Of a stretch of DNA of 27,978 bases, positions 1 through 8,257 are shown in pieces. Every line of letters starts with the position of its first letter. The stretch's first letter is position 1. The stretch is from positions 1 to 27,978 of the forward strand of contig CAZVRZ010000070.1 in NCBI GenBank assembly GCA_964629965.1. The letters are read 5' to 3'. The DNA is from CAZVRZ01 sp964629965. Its GTDB lineage: Bacteria; Chloroflexota; Anaerolineae; Anaerolineales; UBA4823. The notes beneath the pieces were generated by a model. It did no database searches. It was not told the DNA's origin and worked only from the letters and a program-made list of their open reading frames with translations. Made by a program: the position numbers and the translations under genes.

Positions 1-2
1 TT

Positions 3-704
3 CCGTATTACGAGGCGGAATCGCTATTACAAGCTAGCTTGCAGAGTTATTCGGTGGAGGTGGGTGGGATTTTTTCACATTTTGCCAGCGCTGAATCAGC
101 AGATTTGAGCCATGCTCGCCTGCAGTTGGAACGCTTCCAACAAGTTCTATCTTTTTATGAGAAGCGCGGCCTGAAGCGGCCCTTGACTCATATGGCAAAC
201 TCGGGAGCTATCTTGCAACTGCCGGACAGCTACTTCGATATGGTCAGGCCTGGCATCTTGTTGTATGGGGTGTATCCAAATGCTGAACTGGTGCATAGTC
301 TTCCGGTTCAGCCAGCCTTGACCTGGAAAGCAAGGGCGGTGTTATCGAAGGTGTTACCGCCATATCACCCGGTTAGCTATGGGTCAACCTGGCAAAGCGA
401 TCATCCGGTGCATATCCTGACGATCCCCCTGGGATATGGGGATGGGTACTTCCGCAGACTGTCTAATCAGGCACAGGTGCTGATCTGTGGCCGCAGGTAT
501 TCTGTGGTGGGCAGCGTGTGCATGGATCAATTCCTGGTCAATACCGAACAGGATAAATTTGCCCCGGATGAAGATATTATCTTGTTAGGAGAGTCGCAGG
601 GGGAAAGTATTACCGCCGATGAGCTTGCGCTGTTGGCTGGTACGATCCCGTACGAAATCTTAACCAACATCAATACCCGCGTGCCGCGCTTATACCGGGA
701 ATAG
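3..704 (+). CDS. alr: Alanine racemase, C-terminal part (5' end outside window)
   Basis: Alanine racemase is a cytoplasmic PLP enzyme that interconverts L- and D-alanine to supply D-Ala for peptidoglycan. The reading frame is open from base 3, so the gene begins upstream and the N-terminal barrel residues, including the PLP lysine, are not visible. What remains shows the family signatures in order: the GIFSHFA barrel strand, HMANSGA, VRPGILLYG, SYGSTW, GYGDGYFRRLS (the tyrosine matches the second catalytic base of the family), VCMDQ and the terminal GTIPYEILT...RVPRLYRE. The end matches the usual family C-terminus, so it is complete on this side. The next gene starts about 57 bases later. Identification is firm; only the missing N-terminus limits it. 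Confidence 0.95.
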   Translation, partial: PYYEAESLLQASLQSYSVEVGGIFSHFASAESADLSHARLQLERFQQVLSFYEKRGLKRPLTHMANSGAILQLPDSYFDMVRPGILLYGVYPNAELVHSLPVQPALTWKARAVLSKVLPPYHPVSYGSTWQSDHPVHILTIPLGYGDGYFRRLSNQAQVLICGRRYSVVGSVCMDQFLVNTEQDKFAPDEDIILLGESQGESITADELALLAGTIPYEILTNINTRVPRLYRE

Positions 705-742
705 TGCTCTCGTCTGTCACAATTTAAGCCTGTGTGGTGTCT

Positions 743-748
743 TATAAT
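743..748 (+). promoter_or_regulatory. Candidate -10 box before the first ECF sigma gene
   Basis: A perfect TATAAT lies 12 bases before the ATG at 761. It would place transcription start near 755, giving a nearly leaderless mRNA. I see no convincing -35 hexamer 16-18 bases upstream, so this rests on the -10 alone. Confidence 0.35.
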
Positions 749-760
749 TGAGTGTGCAAT

Positions 761-1345
761 ATGGCGCAAAGGATACCAGAAACATTGACGTTCAAAAAGG
801 CGCACGTCGGTTCTACGCATGACAAAACAGACGGGTTCGATGGTTTCTTTCAGCAGCATTGGGAACGAGTTTATGGAGTCCTGCTCCGACTGGTTGGCGA
901 TCCTGCCGAGGCAGATGACCTGACGCTGGAGGTGTTTTGGAAGCTGTACAGGCGGATGCGTCTACCTGACTGGATGCTGCCAGAGAACCTGGAAGGATGG
1001 CTGTACCGGGTGGCTGTCAACCTGGGGTATAACGCACTGCGCTCTTCCAGCAGGCGGGAGCGTTACGAACAGGAGGCCGGCCAATCCCTGCTATCCGAAA
1101 AAGGCGCATCTGATCCTGAAATACTCGTGGAACAAGAGTTGGAACGGGCCAGGGTGCGGCAGGTGATGGCTTCCATGAAAGCTCGCTCTGCTCAATTGTT
1201 ACTGCTGCGTCACTCAGGATTGGCGTATGCAGAAATTGCATCCACCATGAAGCTGAACCCGACCTCCATTGGAACGCTGCTGGCAAGGGCTGAGCATGAA
1301 TTTGAGCAATGTTACCGGAAAATTCAGACTGAACAGGTAAAGTGA
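761..1345 (+). CDS. ECF-type RNA polymerase sigma factor
   Basis: This is a small sigma-70 family protein of about 194 aa, the usual ECF size, which would direct RNA polymerase to a dedicated promoter set. Region 2 covers roughly residues 28-100, with FQQHWERVYGVLLRLVGDP, the ADDLTLEVFWKLY helix and WLYRVAVNLGYNALR. Region 4 covers about 138-190 and has a helix-turn-helix (LAYAEIASTMKLNPTSIGTLLARA). A GTG at 752 in the same frame is an alternative start; I prefer the ATG at 761 because a TATAAT at 743-748 would start the transcript after the GTG. The stop overlaps the first possible start of the following anti-sigma gene, so the pair is translationally linked and probably functions as sigma and regulator. 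Its target promoter is unknown. Confidence 0.88.
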   Translation: MAQRIPETLTFKKAHVGSTHDKTDGFDGFFQQHWERVYGVLLRLVGDPAEADDLTLEVFWKLYRRMRLPDWMLPENLEGWLYRVAVNLGYNALRSSSRRERYEQEAGQSLLSEKGASDPEILVEQELERARVRQVMASMKARSAQLLLLRHSGLAYAEIASTMKLNPTSIGTLLARAEHEFEQCYRKIQTEQVK

Positions 1346-1359
1346 AAGGCGAGGCAAAT

Positions 1360-2520
1360 ATGGACAGGGCGCATTTTCCTGATGGGCAGTTGCGAGCCTA
1401 CCTGGATCAGGCTTTGCCAGATCTAGAGGCCAAAGCGCTTCAAGCGCACCTGGCTGGTTGTTCGTTTTGCCAGGAACGCATGCAAGAACTTACCGAGCGA
1501 AAGAATCGAGTGGGCCTGCAGCTAAACCTGATTCAACCTGATCGTACTAATAACCTTCTTTCTGCCGCCACGGCGCGCACTCACCTACAAACCAGAATTT
1601 TGCATAAGGAGAGTGTATCAATGTTCCAAAGATTGTTCAACCAACATCGTCTTGCCTGGATTGCTTTGAGTTTAAGCCTGATTTTGGCGCTATCCATGGC
1701 TTTTTTACCTGTGAGAGCCCTGGCCAATAATTTCCTGGAGTTGTTCCGCGTGCAAAGGGTGACTGTTGTGGAAGTGGACCCAGGGAACCTGCCCGAGGCT
1801 TTGGCTTCTTCGCCGCGCCTGGAGCAATTATTTGCGCGCGACATCAAGTATGAGGAATTTGGTGAACAGGAAAACGTTACAACTGCCACGCAGGCAAGCG
1901 AGCTGGCTGGTTTCTCCGTTCGTCTACCGGGCGGTATGAAAGAAGAACTGAGCCTGAAAGTGAATCCTGCCGGTCACATGGAGTACCTGGTAGATTTGGA
2001 GATGTTACAGAATATACTGCAGGAAATGGGCAAAGAAAATATCCAACTGCCGCCTGAATTGGATGGCGCTCGGGTTAGCGTGGAGATTCCGCATAGTGTG
2101 GTTGCCTCTTATGGCAAATGTGGTCTGGAGCAAGCTGAGAAACAGGATCCTGATGAGCCGCACATCATACGGACGCCCGAATGCACTATATTTATCCAAT
2201 CGCCCAGTCCCGAGGTCAACGCGCCGGCCAGGTTAGACTTGCTAAACCTAGGCCAGGCATATCTTCAGATGATTGGAATGCCTCAAGAAGAAGCGGAGGT
2301 TTTTAGCCGGAACATTGATTGGACAACTACCCTGGTCGTGCCGTTACCAATTGGGGGCACCAGCTACCGTGAGATACCTGTGGATGGTGTGACCGGCACC
2401 CTGATTGCCGAAGATACCTCCAGTTATATGTTGATGTGGGTCAAGGATAGTATTATTTATGCTTTGACAGGCCCAGGGTCTCCGCAAACTGCTGTGAGAA
2501 TCGCGAACTCCATACCTTGA
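1360..2520 (+). CDS. Membrane-bound zinc-finger anti-sigma factor
   Basis: The protein (about 386 aa) should hold the preceding ECF sigma factor inactive at the membrane. Residues 1-45 form a zf-HC2/ZAS domain with the H-x3-C-x2-C signature (H30, C34, C37). One membrane helix follows at about 98-117 (LAWIALSLSLILALSMAFLP). The remaining 265 residues are predicted outside the cell and resemble the sensory regions of other anti-sigma proteins, ending in a WVKDSIIYALTG stretch like that seen in DUF4367-type domains. I chose ATG 1360 because AGGCGAGG lies 5-9 bases upstream; a GTG at 1342 overlapping the sigma stop is the alternative. The ABC exporter genes follow after 19 bases, suggesting an envelope-stress or export regulon. 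The signal sensed is unknown. Confidence 0.82.
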   Translation: MDRAHFPDGQLRAYLDQALPDLEAKALQAHLAGCSFCQERMQELTERKNRVGLQLNLIQPDRTNNLLSAATARTHLQTRILHKESVSMFQRLFNQHRLAWIALSLSLILALSMAFLPVRALANNFLELFRVQRVTVVEVDPGNLPEALASSPRLEQLFARDIKYEEFGEQENVTTATQASELAGFSVRLPGGMKEELSLKVNPAGHMEYLVDLEMLQNILQEMGKENIQLPPELDGARVSVEIPHSVVASYGKCGLEQAEKQDPDEPHIIRTPECTIFIQSPSPEVNAPARLDLLNLGQAYLQMIGMPQEEAEVFSRNIDWTTTLVVPLPIGGTSYREIPVDGVTGTLIAEDTSSYMLMWVKDSIIYALTGPGSPQTAVRIANSIP

Positions 2521-2539
2521 TGACCGGACCTGATAGCCC

Positions 2540-3460
2540 ATGTCCATGCCGTTAGCGATCGAAACCAGTCACATATCTAAAATTTTTGGCGATAAAATAG
2601 CCGTTGAAGACCTCTCTCTGAATGTAGAACGGGGCGAGGTCTTCGGCTTCTTGGGACCGAACGGCGCCGGAAAGACAACCTCGGTGAAAATGCTGCTTTC
2701 CCTGGTTGCTCCAACGGGCGGCAAGGCGCGCCTGTTAGGCGCTGAACTGAACGATCCTGCCGTACGCGGTCGGGTGGGCTTTTTGCCTGAGCATTTTCGC
2801 TTTTACGAATGGCTGCGTGGGGATGAATTGCTGGCGCTCCATGCCGATCTGTATCATATGCCTCGCGACCAGGCCCGGCGCCGGATCGCAGAATTATTGG
2901 ATCTGGTAGGCTTGGGCTCGCATGCCTCTAAGAAACTTCGCACCTATTCAAAAGGTATGCTCCAGCGGATCGGCCTGGCGCAGGCCCTGTTGAATAAGCC
3001 AGACCTGGTCATACTGGATGAGCCCACCTCAGGACTGGATCCGGTAGGGCGCCGCCTGGTACGCGATATCATCCGGGAATTGAGCGATGACGGGACGGCG
3101 GTCTTCTTGAATTCGCATCTTCTCAGCGAAGTCGAAGTAACCTGCGACAGGGTGGCTTTTATCAAGCATGGCAGCGTTGTTTATACCAGTGACCTGAAAA
3201 GCCTGGTCGATGGGCAGATCCGCTTGCAAATACGCGCCCACGGGATCACTCCCGCGATGATCGAAGGCCTGGCGCAATGGAGCACGAGCATACGCCTCGA
3301 TGGGGAAAACCTGGCAATGGTTTTATTCCAGCAATCTGATCTGCCGGCGGTCAATCGTTTTATGATCGAGCAGGGAGCCGATATCTATTCTTTTACACCA
3401 GAACATATTTCCCTGGAGGATCTGTTTATTCAAATTGTGGGGACAGACGGAGGCTTATGA
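2540..3460 (+). CDS. ABC transporter ATP-binding protein
   Basis: This 306-aa cytoplasmic ATPase would power the membrane permease encoded next. Walker A (GPNGAGKTT) is at residues 39-47, the ABC signature appears as YSKGM at 136-140, and Walker B with the catalytic glutamate and D-loop (LVILDEPTSGLDP) spans about 155-168. An H-loop histidine follows in FLNSHLLSEVE. The C-terminal 90 residues form an accessory domain of the kind found in ABC-2 exporters of the CcmA/NosF type. The gene lies 19 bases after the anti-sigma gene, and the permease begins 1 base after its stop. The substrate cannot be told from sequence; export of a lipid, peptide or drug are all possible. Confidence 0.93.
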   Translation: MSMPLAIETSHISKIFGDKIAVEDLSLNVERGEVFGFLGPNGAGKTTSVKMLLSLVAPTGGKARLLGAELNDPAVRGRVGFLPEHFRFYEWLRGDELLALHADLYHMPRDQARRRIAELLDLVGLGSHASKKLRTYSKGMLQRIGLAQALLNKPDLVILDEPTSGLDPVGRRLVRDIIRELSDDGTAVFLNSHLLSEVEVTCDRVAFIKHGSVVYTSDLKSLVDGQIRLQIRAHGITPAMIEGLAQWSTSIRLDGENLAMVLFQQSDLPAVNRFMIEQGADIYSFTPEHISLEDLFIQIVGTDGGL

Positions 3461-3461
3461 C

Positions 3462-4292
3462 ATGTCGGTCATTACGATCACTCGCTTAACGTTTCGAGAA
3501 GCCTCCCGACGTTGGATCTTGTGGGCGGCTTTGTTGTTGGGACTGGTATTTTTGGCTGTTTATGCGATTGGTTTTCATGAAATTCAGAAAGATGTCGTTC
3601 GCCGGGGGGCTAATTCGTACATAGCTCGTGAAGCGCAAAATCTGTTGTTGATGATGGGCCTGTACGTGGCGAATTTTTTGACCATCATGATGACGGTGCT
3701 GACGTCGGTGGATACCCTTTCGGGGGAAATCAATTCTGGTACTGTGCAGACTTTGCTAAGCAAACCGATGCACCGTTGGGAATTGGTGCTGGGAAAGTGG
3801 CTTGGCTTCTTGTTGATGCTGACGCTTTACCTGTTCTTGGTGGCCGGAGGAGTGGTGTTGGTGGTCTATCTGATTTCCGGGTATGTATCGCCAAATCCGG
3901 TCCGCGGGCTGATCCTGATGTGGATGAACATCCCCTTGTTGTTGGGCGTTTCCCTGGTAGGCGGCGCTGTGTTTTCGACCCTGGCGAACGGTGTGTTGGT
4001 TTTTGGCCTGTATGGGATTGCATTCATCGGTGGTTGGGTTGAACAGTTTGGCGCCTTTTTAGGCAACCAGGCTGCTATCAAGGTGGGAATCGTATGCAGC
4101 TTGCTTATCCCTTGTGAAGCTCTATGGAAGCGCGCCGCTTTTGAGATCCAATCCCCACTGGTATCTGCAATGGGTTTTTCGCCTTTTGTCTCAATCTCCG
4201 TACCCAGCCCGGTGATGATTTTCTACGCAGTCATCTACTCCCTGGCAGCCCTGGCTTTGGCGGTATATCTGTTTTCTCACCGGGATCTATAG
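3462..4292 (+). CDS. ABC-2 type transporter permease
   Basis: This 277-aa membrane protein has about six hydrophobic helices. Its first cytoplasmic loop contains SGEINSGTVQTLLSKP followed by HRWELVLGKWLG, the stretch typical of NosY/ABC-2 permeases and likely to contact the ATPase. The ATG at 3462 is preceded by GGAGG at 3449-3453 with 8 bases spacing, which decides against upstream in-frame starts inside the ATPase gene. The pair with the preceding ATPase would form a homodimeric exporter (two copies of each). The substrate is not recognisable. It is the last gene of the sigma/anti-sigma/exporter run; no clear terminator follows. Confidence 0.88.
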   Translation: MSVITITRLTFREASRRWILWAALLLGLVFLAVYAIGFHEIQKDVVRRGANSYIAREAQNLLLMMGLYVANFLTIMMTVLTSVDTLSGEINSGTVQTLLSKPMHRWELVLGKWLGFLLMLTLYLFLVAGGVVLVVYLISGYVSPNPVRGLILMWMNIPLLLGVSLVGGAVFSTLANGVLVFGLYGIAFIGGWVEQFGAFLGNQAAIKVGIVCSLLIPCEALWKRAAFEIQSPLVSAMGFSPFVSISVPSPVMIFYAVIYSLAALALAVYLFSHRDL

Positions 4293-4417
4293 CACCTGGA
4301 AGTTAATCAGGGGGGATTGGTTGGGTAATCAAACCACTGCGCCGGCAGTCATTTAAGGTAAAATGGGGGGACTGCTGCCTGATATGGCGGCAAGTATGGA
4401 ACGTGGTTTGGAGGCCG

Positions 4418-5050
4418 ATGTTGAGCAAGTATCTAAAAGATTATGCTTATATCCTAAGCATTGCCCTGGTTATCGTTTTATTGGATCAATATACGAAGTG
4501 GTTGGTGCAGACAAACCTGTCTTTACAGGAGGCCTGGGCGCCCTGGCCATGGATCATGCCTTATGCCCGCTTTGTGCATTGGACGAACGTGGGCGCGGCT
4601 TTTGGTATGTTCAACTCATATCAAGTAAACGAGGTCTTTGCTGCCATGGCAGTACTCGTTTCGATTGCCATCCTGGTATATTTCCCGCGTGTGCCGTGGC
4701 ATGAATGGTCTCTGCGGTTGGCGTTGAGCATGCAGTTGGGGGGAGCAGTGGGGAACTTGGTCGACCGTATTCGTATCGGCCATGTGGTTGATTTTGTCTC
4801 TGTAGGAAATTTTGCTGTTTTCAATGTAGCAGATGCCAGCATTTCGGTAGGGGTGGCGATTTTGATCGCTACCTTATGGTTCAAAGAATGGAGAGAACAG
4901 AAGCAGAATAAGCTGGAAATTGCCAACCAACCGATCCCGGTTGAGACTCAACTGCTAAATGCTGAAACGCAGCCGGAAGATCTCTCCTTGCCGGTCGCTT
5001 TGCCGGTGAACGGCGAAGATTTGCCTGCCGAGGATCACCAAAGTGGCTGA
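4418..5050 (+). CDS. lspA: Lipoprotein signal peptidase (signal peptidase II)
   Basis: LspA is the inner-membrane aspartic peptidase that cleaves prolipoprotein signal peptides before the lipidated cysteine. The family motifs are all present: LLDQYTKWLV (D23), NVGAAFGMF, GGAVGNLVDRIRIGHVVDF with catalytic D116, and FNVADASISVG with catalytic D139, set among four hydrophobic helices. At about 210 aa it is longer than the usual 150-170; the last 50 residues are a hydrophilic, Pro/Glu-rich tail not needed for catalysis in other members. GGAGG at 4410-4414 lies only 3 bases before the ATG but 6 before a TTG at 4421, so the exact start is uncertain. The stop overlaps the rluD start by 8 bases, a common bacterial pairing. 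It would process the lipoproteins encoded further along the window. Confidence 0.95.
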   Translation: MLSKYLKDYAYILSIALVIVLLDQYTKWLVQTNLSLQEAWAPWPWIMPYARFVHWTNVGAAFGMFNSYQVNEVFAAMAVLVSIAILVYFPRVPWHEWSLRLALSMQLGGAVGNLVDRIRIGHVVDFVSVGNFAVFNVADASISVGVAILIATLWFKEWREQKQNKLEIANQPIPVETQLLNAETQPEDLSLPVALPVNGEDLPAEDHQSG

Positions 5051-5972
5051 GCGTAGGTTTACATTTCACTATATTAAACAAGATCAGCCGGAAAGATTAG
5101 ATAAGTTTCTGGTCGGGTGTTTGCCTGATTTGTCGCGTTCGCGTTTGCAGGCTTTGATCAAAGAAGGCGAAGTGCTAGTTGATGGCATTCCTGCCCGAAA
5201 AGTCGGCCAGATGCTGGATCGTTCTGCAAGGATCGATGTTGTGATCCCCCCGCCGCATCCTTCGGATCTCATTCCTGAAGAGATTCCGTTAGATATCATT
5301 TTCGAAAATGACGATTTGATAGTAGTCAATAAACCTGCCGGAATGGTTGTCCATCCAGCGGCTGGCCATAGCACCGGCACTTTAGTGCATGCGGCTTTAG
5401 CCCATGTGCCGGATATTGTGGGCGTGGGGGGCGAACAGCGCCCGGGGGTTGTTCATCGCCTGGATAAAGATACTTCTGGCTTGATCTTGCTGGCCAAGAA
5501 CGATCAAGCGCACCGTTGGCTGCAAGATCAGTTCAGGCTGCGTAAGGTAGAGAAAATTTACCTGGCCTTGGTCGATGGGCATCCACCTACGCCGTCTGGC
5601 CGGGTGGAAGCCTCGATTGGGCGCAGTAATCGTAACCGCAACCAGATGGCAATTGTTACTGTGGATAAGGGTCGAGATGCATCCAGCGAATATCATACGC
5701 TTGAGACATTTGCTCGCCATACGTTGTTGGAAGTACATCCGTTGACAGGACGGACGCATCAGATTCGCCTGCACTTACAGTTTGTAGGCTGCCCCGTGGC
5801 GGGTGATACCGTATATGGACACAAAAAATCTACCATTTCGGCCGCCCGGTTTTTTCTACATGCGGTGCGCCTGGCAATCCGGCTTCCCGGCCAGAAAGAA
5901 AAACGCACTTTCGAAGCGCCGCTGCCCACTGAGCTTACCCGCGTGTTAGAAGAACTTCGAGCTTCTTCGTAA
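5043..5972 (+). CDS. rluD: RluA/RluD-family 23S rRNA pseudouridine synthase
   Basis: The enzyme converts specific uridines in 23S rRNA to pseudouridine; the RluD subgroup acts on helix 69. An S4 RNA-binding domain occupies about residues 17-70 (RLDKFLVGCLPDLSRSRLQALI and VLVDG). The catalytic domain follows from about 85, with NKPAGMVVHPAAGH, the HRLDKDTSGLILLAK motif carrying catalytic D141, and the late GRTHQIRLHLQ stretch. The length of 309 aa is normal. The start is a GTG at 5043 lying within the end of lspA, consistent with translational coupling. Family assignment is firm; the exact uridine targets are inferred from the S4-plus-catalytic layout. Confidence 0.93.
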   Translation: MAERRFTFHYIKQDQPERLDKFLVGCLPDLSRSRLQALIKEGEVLVDGIPARKVGQMLDRSARIDVVIPPPHPSDLIPEEIPLDIIFENDDLIVVNKPAGMVVHPAAGHSTGTLVHAALAHVPDIVGVGGEQRPGVVHRLDKDTSGLILLAKNDQAHRWLQDQFRLRKVEKIYLALVDGHPPTPSGRVEASIGRSNRNRNQMAIVTVDKGRDASSEYHTLETFARHTLLEVHPLTGRTHQIRLHLQFVGCPVAGDTVYGHKKSTISAARFFLHAVRLAIRLPGQKEKRTFEAPLPTELTRVLEELRASS

Positions 5973-6007
5973 ACTCACCTATTCACTATAAACATTAGAG
6001 GACTAAT

Positions 6008-7063
6008 ATGGAATACATCGATCTTCGGTCTGATACGGTCTCGCATCCTACGCCGCAAATGAGAGCTGCCATGGCCGCGGCTGAGGTAGGGGATGATGTA
6101 TATGGAGAAGATCCCACGGTAAACCGGTTACAAGAAATGGCTGCCGAATGCACTGGGCATGAAGCGGGCTTGTTCGTGACTTCTGGCACAATGGGCAACC
6201 TGGTGGCTGTCCTGGCGCACTGCCAGCGCGGGGATGAAGTGATCCTGGGAAACAAAGCGCACACATTTTTGTATGAAGCGGGAGGCATTTCTTCCCTGGG
6301 GAGCGTACATTCCTGCCAGATTCCCAACCAGCCGGATGGCAGCCTGCTTTTAGATGATATCGAGGCGGCTATCCGGCCGGAGGATCCACACCATCCCATT
6401 ACCCGCCTGGTTACTCTCGAAAATACCCACAACCGGTGCGGCGGAGTTGTGTTGGGCGTTGCGTACACTCGACAGGTGGCTGAATTAGTGCAGCGGCGCG
6501 GCTTGCAGTTGCACATCGATGGCGCTCGTATTTTCAATGCAGCTGTGGCGCTTGGCGTTCCGGTACGAGAATTGTGTGCCCCGGCAGATTCGATCACCTT
6601 TTGTTTGAGCAAGGCCTTGTGCGCTCCTGTGGGCTCGGTGCTGTGCGGCTCGCGTTCTTTTATTGGGCGCGCTTTGCGTATTCGCAAACAATTGGGAGGC
6701 GGTATGCGCCAGGCAGGTATCCTGGCCGCGGCGGGAATTGTTGCCCTGGATACAATGATCGATCGCCTGGCAGAAGATCATGGACGGGCTCGCCGGTTGG
6801 CTGAAGAACTATCGAAGTTGCCTGGATTGATCATGGATCCCGGTACACCTTACACGAACATGATCTTCTTTTCTTTGGGAGATGAGATATCCTGGGGAGC
6901 AGCTCAAGCTGCCGACTGGCTTAAACAACAAGGTGTACGCGTAGGGGTGGTAGGCAAAAGGCGTTTCCGGCTGGTAACCCACTATTGGATCAATGATGCC
7001 AGCGTAGATCGAACGGTAGATGCTTTTGCTGCCATGTTACTAAATTCCGGCGCTGCTTTATAA
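6008..7063 (+). CDS. ltaE: Low-specificity threonine aldolase (PLP enzyme)
   Basis: This cytoplasmic fold-type I PLP enzyme cleaves threonine or allo-threonine to glycine and acetaldehyde. Key features are the N-terminal IDLRSDTVSHPT, GDDVYGEDPTVNRLQE, the cofactor-binding loop FVTSGTMGNL, ENTHNRCGG, LHIDGARIFNAAVALGV with the PLP aspartate (D171), and the LSKALCAPVGSVLCG segment in which K202 would bind PLP. The length (351 aa) is normal. The ATG at 6008 has AGAGGA a few bases upstream. Spacing of 35 bases from rluD permits cotranscription, though I see no functional link. Stereospecificity cannot be read from the sequence. Confidence 0.92.
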   Translation: MEYIDLRSDTVSHPTPQMRAAMAAAEVGDDVYGEDPTVNRLQEMAAECTGHEAGLFVTSGTMGNLVAVLAHCQRGDEVILGNKAHTFLYEAGGISSLGSVHSCQIPNQPDGSLLLDDIEAAIRPEDPHHPITRLVTLENTHNRCGGVVLGVAYTRQVAELVQRRGLQLHIDGARIFNAAVALGVPVRELCAPADSITFCLSKALCAPVGSVLCGSRSFIGRALRIRKQLGGGMRQAGILAAAGIVALDTMIDRLAEDHGRARRLAEELSKLPGLIMDPGTPYTNMIFFSLGDEISWGAAQAADWLKQQGVRVGVVGKRRFRLVTHYWINDASVDRTVDAFAAMLLNSGAAL

Positions 7064-7209
7064 GGCAATCGCTATCAGGAACACGGCTTGCCAGCCCATG
7101 TTATAATGTTTTCATTAGCATGAAGCGCCTTACTCAAGCGTGGTTGGCCGAAATTATTTCTACATAAGCTTTACAAAATTATTGTGAGGTAGTCTGGTGA
7201 GGTGCATTC

Positions 7210-7246
7210 AAGCACGGGTATAGAGAAATTTTCTTCCGGTGCTTTT
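7210..7246 (+). terminator. Possible terminator or attenuator hairpin
   Basis: AAGCAC (7210-7215) pairs with GTGCTT (7239-7244). The inner bases GG and CC, and GAGAA with TTCTT, can extend the stem across small bulges, and the 3' arm runs into TTTTAT. It lies 146 bases after the threonine aldolase stop and 55 bases before the nucleoside phosphorylase start, so it could end the upstream transcript or attenuate the downstream one. The imperfect stem and short U-run make this tentative. Confidence 0.35.
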
Positions 7247-7298
7247 ATGTGTTCAGGTGCCCTTTCCTGAGTGTACTGGTAGAGCACAGAGGTGCATA

Positions 7299-8135
7299 AT
7301 GGATGAGTATTTAACAATTGAGCAATTTGATGAAACTGCCAATTATCTACGTGCGCACACGACATATCATCCCCGCATTGCGATCACGTTGGGGTCGGGT
7401 TTTGGTTCGGTGGCATCTCTGGTGGAGCAAGCGGTTGTCATACCGTACCCGGATATTCCGCATTGGCCGATATCAACTGTGGCCGGACATTCTGGCAATT
7501 TAATAATCGGTCGTTTGGAAGGCCATGAAGTACTGGTAATGCAGGGTAGAGCGCATTACTATGAGGGCTATAGCATGGCGGAAGTGACCTTTCCTGTGCG
7601 GGTGATGTCGCGTTTGGGGATTGAGATTATGATCGTTACAAACGCAGCAGGCGCAATTAATCCTGTTTTTGAGCCGGGCAACCTGATGCTCATCACAGAC
7701 CAGCTCAATCTCATTGGGATGGCTGGGCCGAATCCTTTGCGTGGGCCCAATATCGATACGTTGGGGCCTCGTTTCCCTGATATGAGCCGGGCTTATGATC
7801 GCGTTTTGGCCGATCTGGCAATGCAGGTGGCGCGAGAAAAGGGACTTGCTCTCTATGAAGGGGTTTATGTTTGCCTGGCAGGTCCATCTTTTGAAACTCC
7901 GGCAGATTTACGCTTTTTGCGCCTGGCAGGCGCAGATGCCGTTGGGATGTCCACCGTACCCGAAGTGATCGTTGCCAGGCATGGCGGTATCCGTGTTATG
8001 GGGATTTCAGGTATTTCAAACAAAGCGAATTTGGATGGAAATACAGAAACCACCCACCAGGAAGTGCTTGAAGCTGGCCAAAAGATCACGCCTCGCTTGT
8101 CGCAGTTGATTACAGGAGTCTTGCAGCGATTGTGA
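7299..8135 (+). CDS. punA: Purine nucleoside phosphorylase, trimeric (type I)
   Basis: The enzyme splits purine nucleosides with phosphate to the free base and ribose-1-phosphate in purine salvage. The 278-aa protein has the type I landmarks: the phosphate loop LGSGFGS, STVAGHSGNL, QGRAHYYEGY, TNAAGAINPVFEPG, the base-binding GPSFETPADLRFLRLAGADAVGMSTVPE and the GISGISNKANL segment. The Glu of SFET and Asn of SNK are the pair that gives preference for 6-oxopurines (inosine, guanosine) in characterised trimeric enzymes. I chose ATG 7299 because GAGGTG lies just upstream and the conserved region starts soon after; an in-frame ATG/TTG further upstream would add about 20 residues unlike the family. 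The 235-base gap before it contains a hairpin but no riboswitch I recognise. Confidence 0.92.
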   Translation: MDEYLTIEQFDETANYLRAHTTYHPRIAITLGSGFGSVASLVEQAVVIPYPDIPHWPISTVAGHSGNLIIGRLEGHEVLVMQGRAHYYEGYSMAEVTFPVRVMSRLGIEIMIVTNAAGAINPVFEPGNLMLITDQLNLIGMAGPNPLRGPNIDTLGPRFPDMSRAYDRVLADLAMQVAREKGLALYEGVYVCLAGPSFETPADLRFLRLAGADAVGMSTVPEVIVARHGGIRVMGISGISNKANLDGNTETTHQEVLEAGQKITPRLSQLITGVLQRL

Positions 8136-8257
8136 TATTGCCAGCGACACAATCCGTTCAGGTACCCAAAGGAATGCCTGGCGAAATCCGGTGTGGATCG
8201 TTGTGGTGTTGTCAGGTCACTGGTGTGTGATATCGGATTTATTGGTGAATATCTCGC

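Noticed and set aside
1017..1286. Long open frames on the opposite strand of genes (for example here, at 5995-6687 and at 25456-26034).
   Set aside because: They lie fully inside well-supported genes, show no recognisable domains and have the composition expected of antisense shadows.
7102..7107. TATAAT upstream of the nucleoside phosphorylase as its promoter.
   Set aside because: No acceptable -35 hexamer lies 16-18 bases upstream, and a single -10 match in AT-rich intergenic DNA is weak.
7064..7298. Purine riboswitch ahead of the purine nucleoside phosphorylase gene.
   Set aside because: None of the conserved purine aptamer core segments could be found; only an imperfect hairpin is present.
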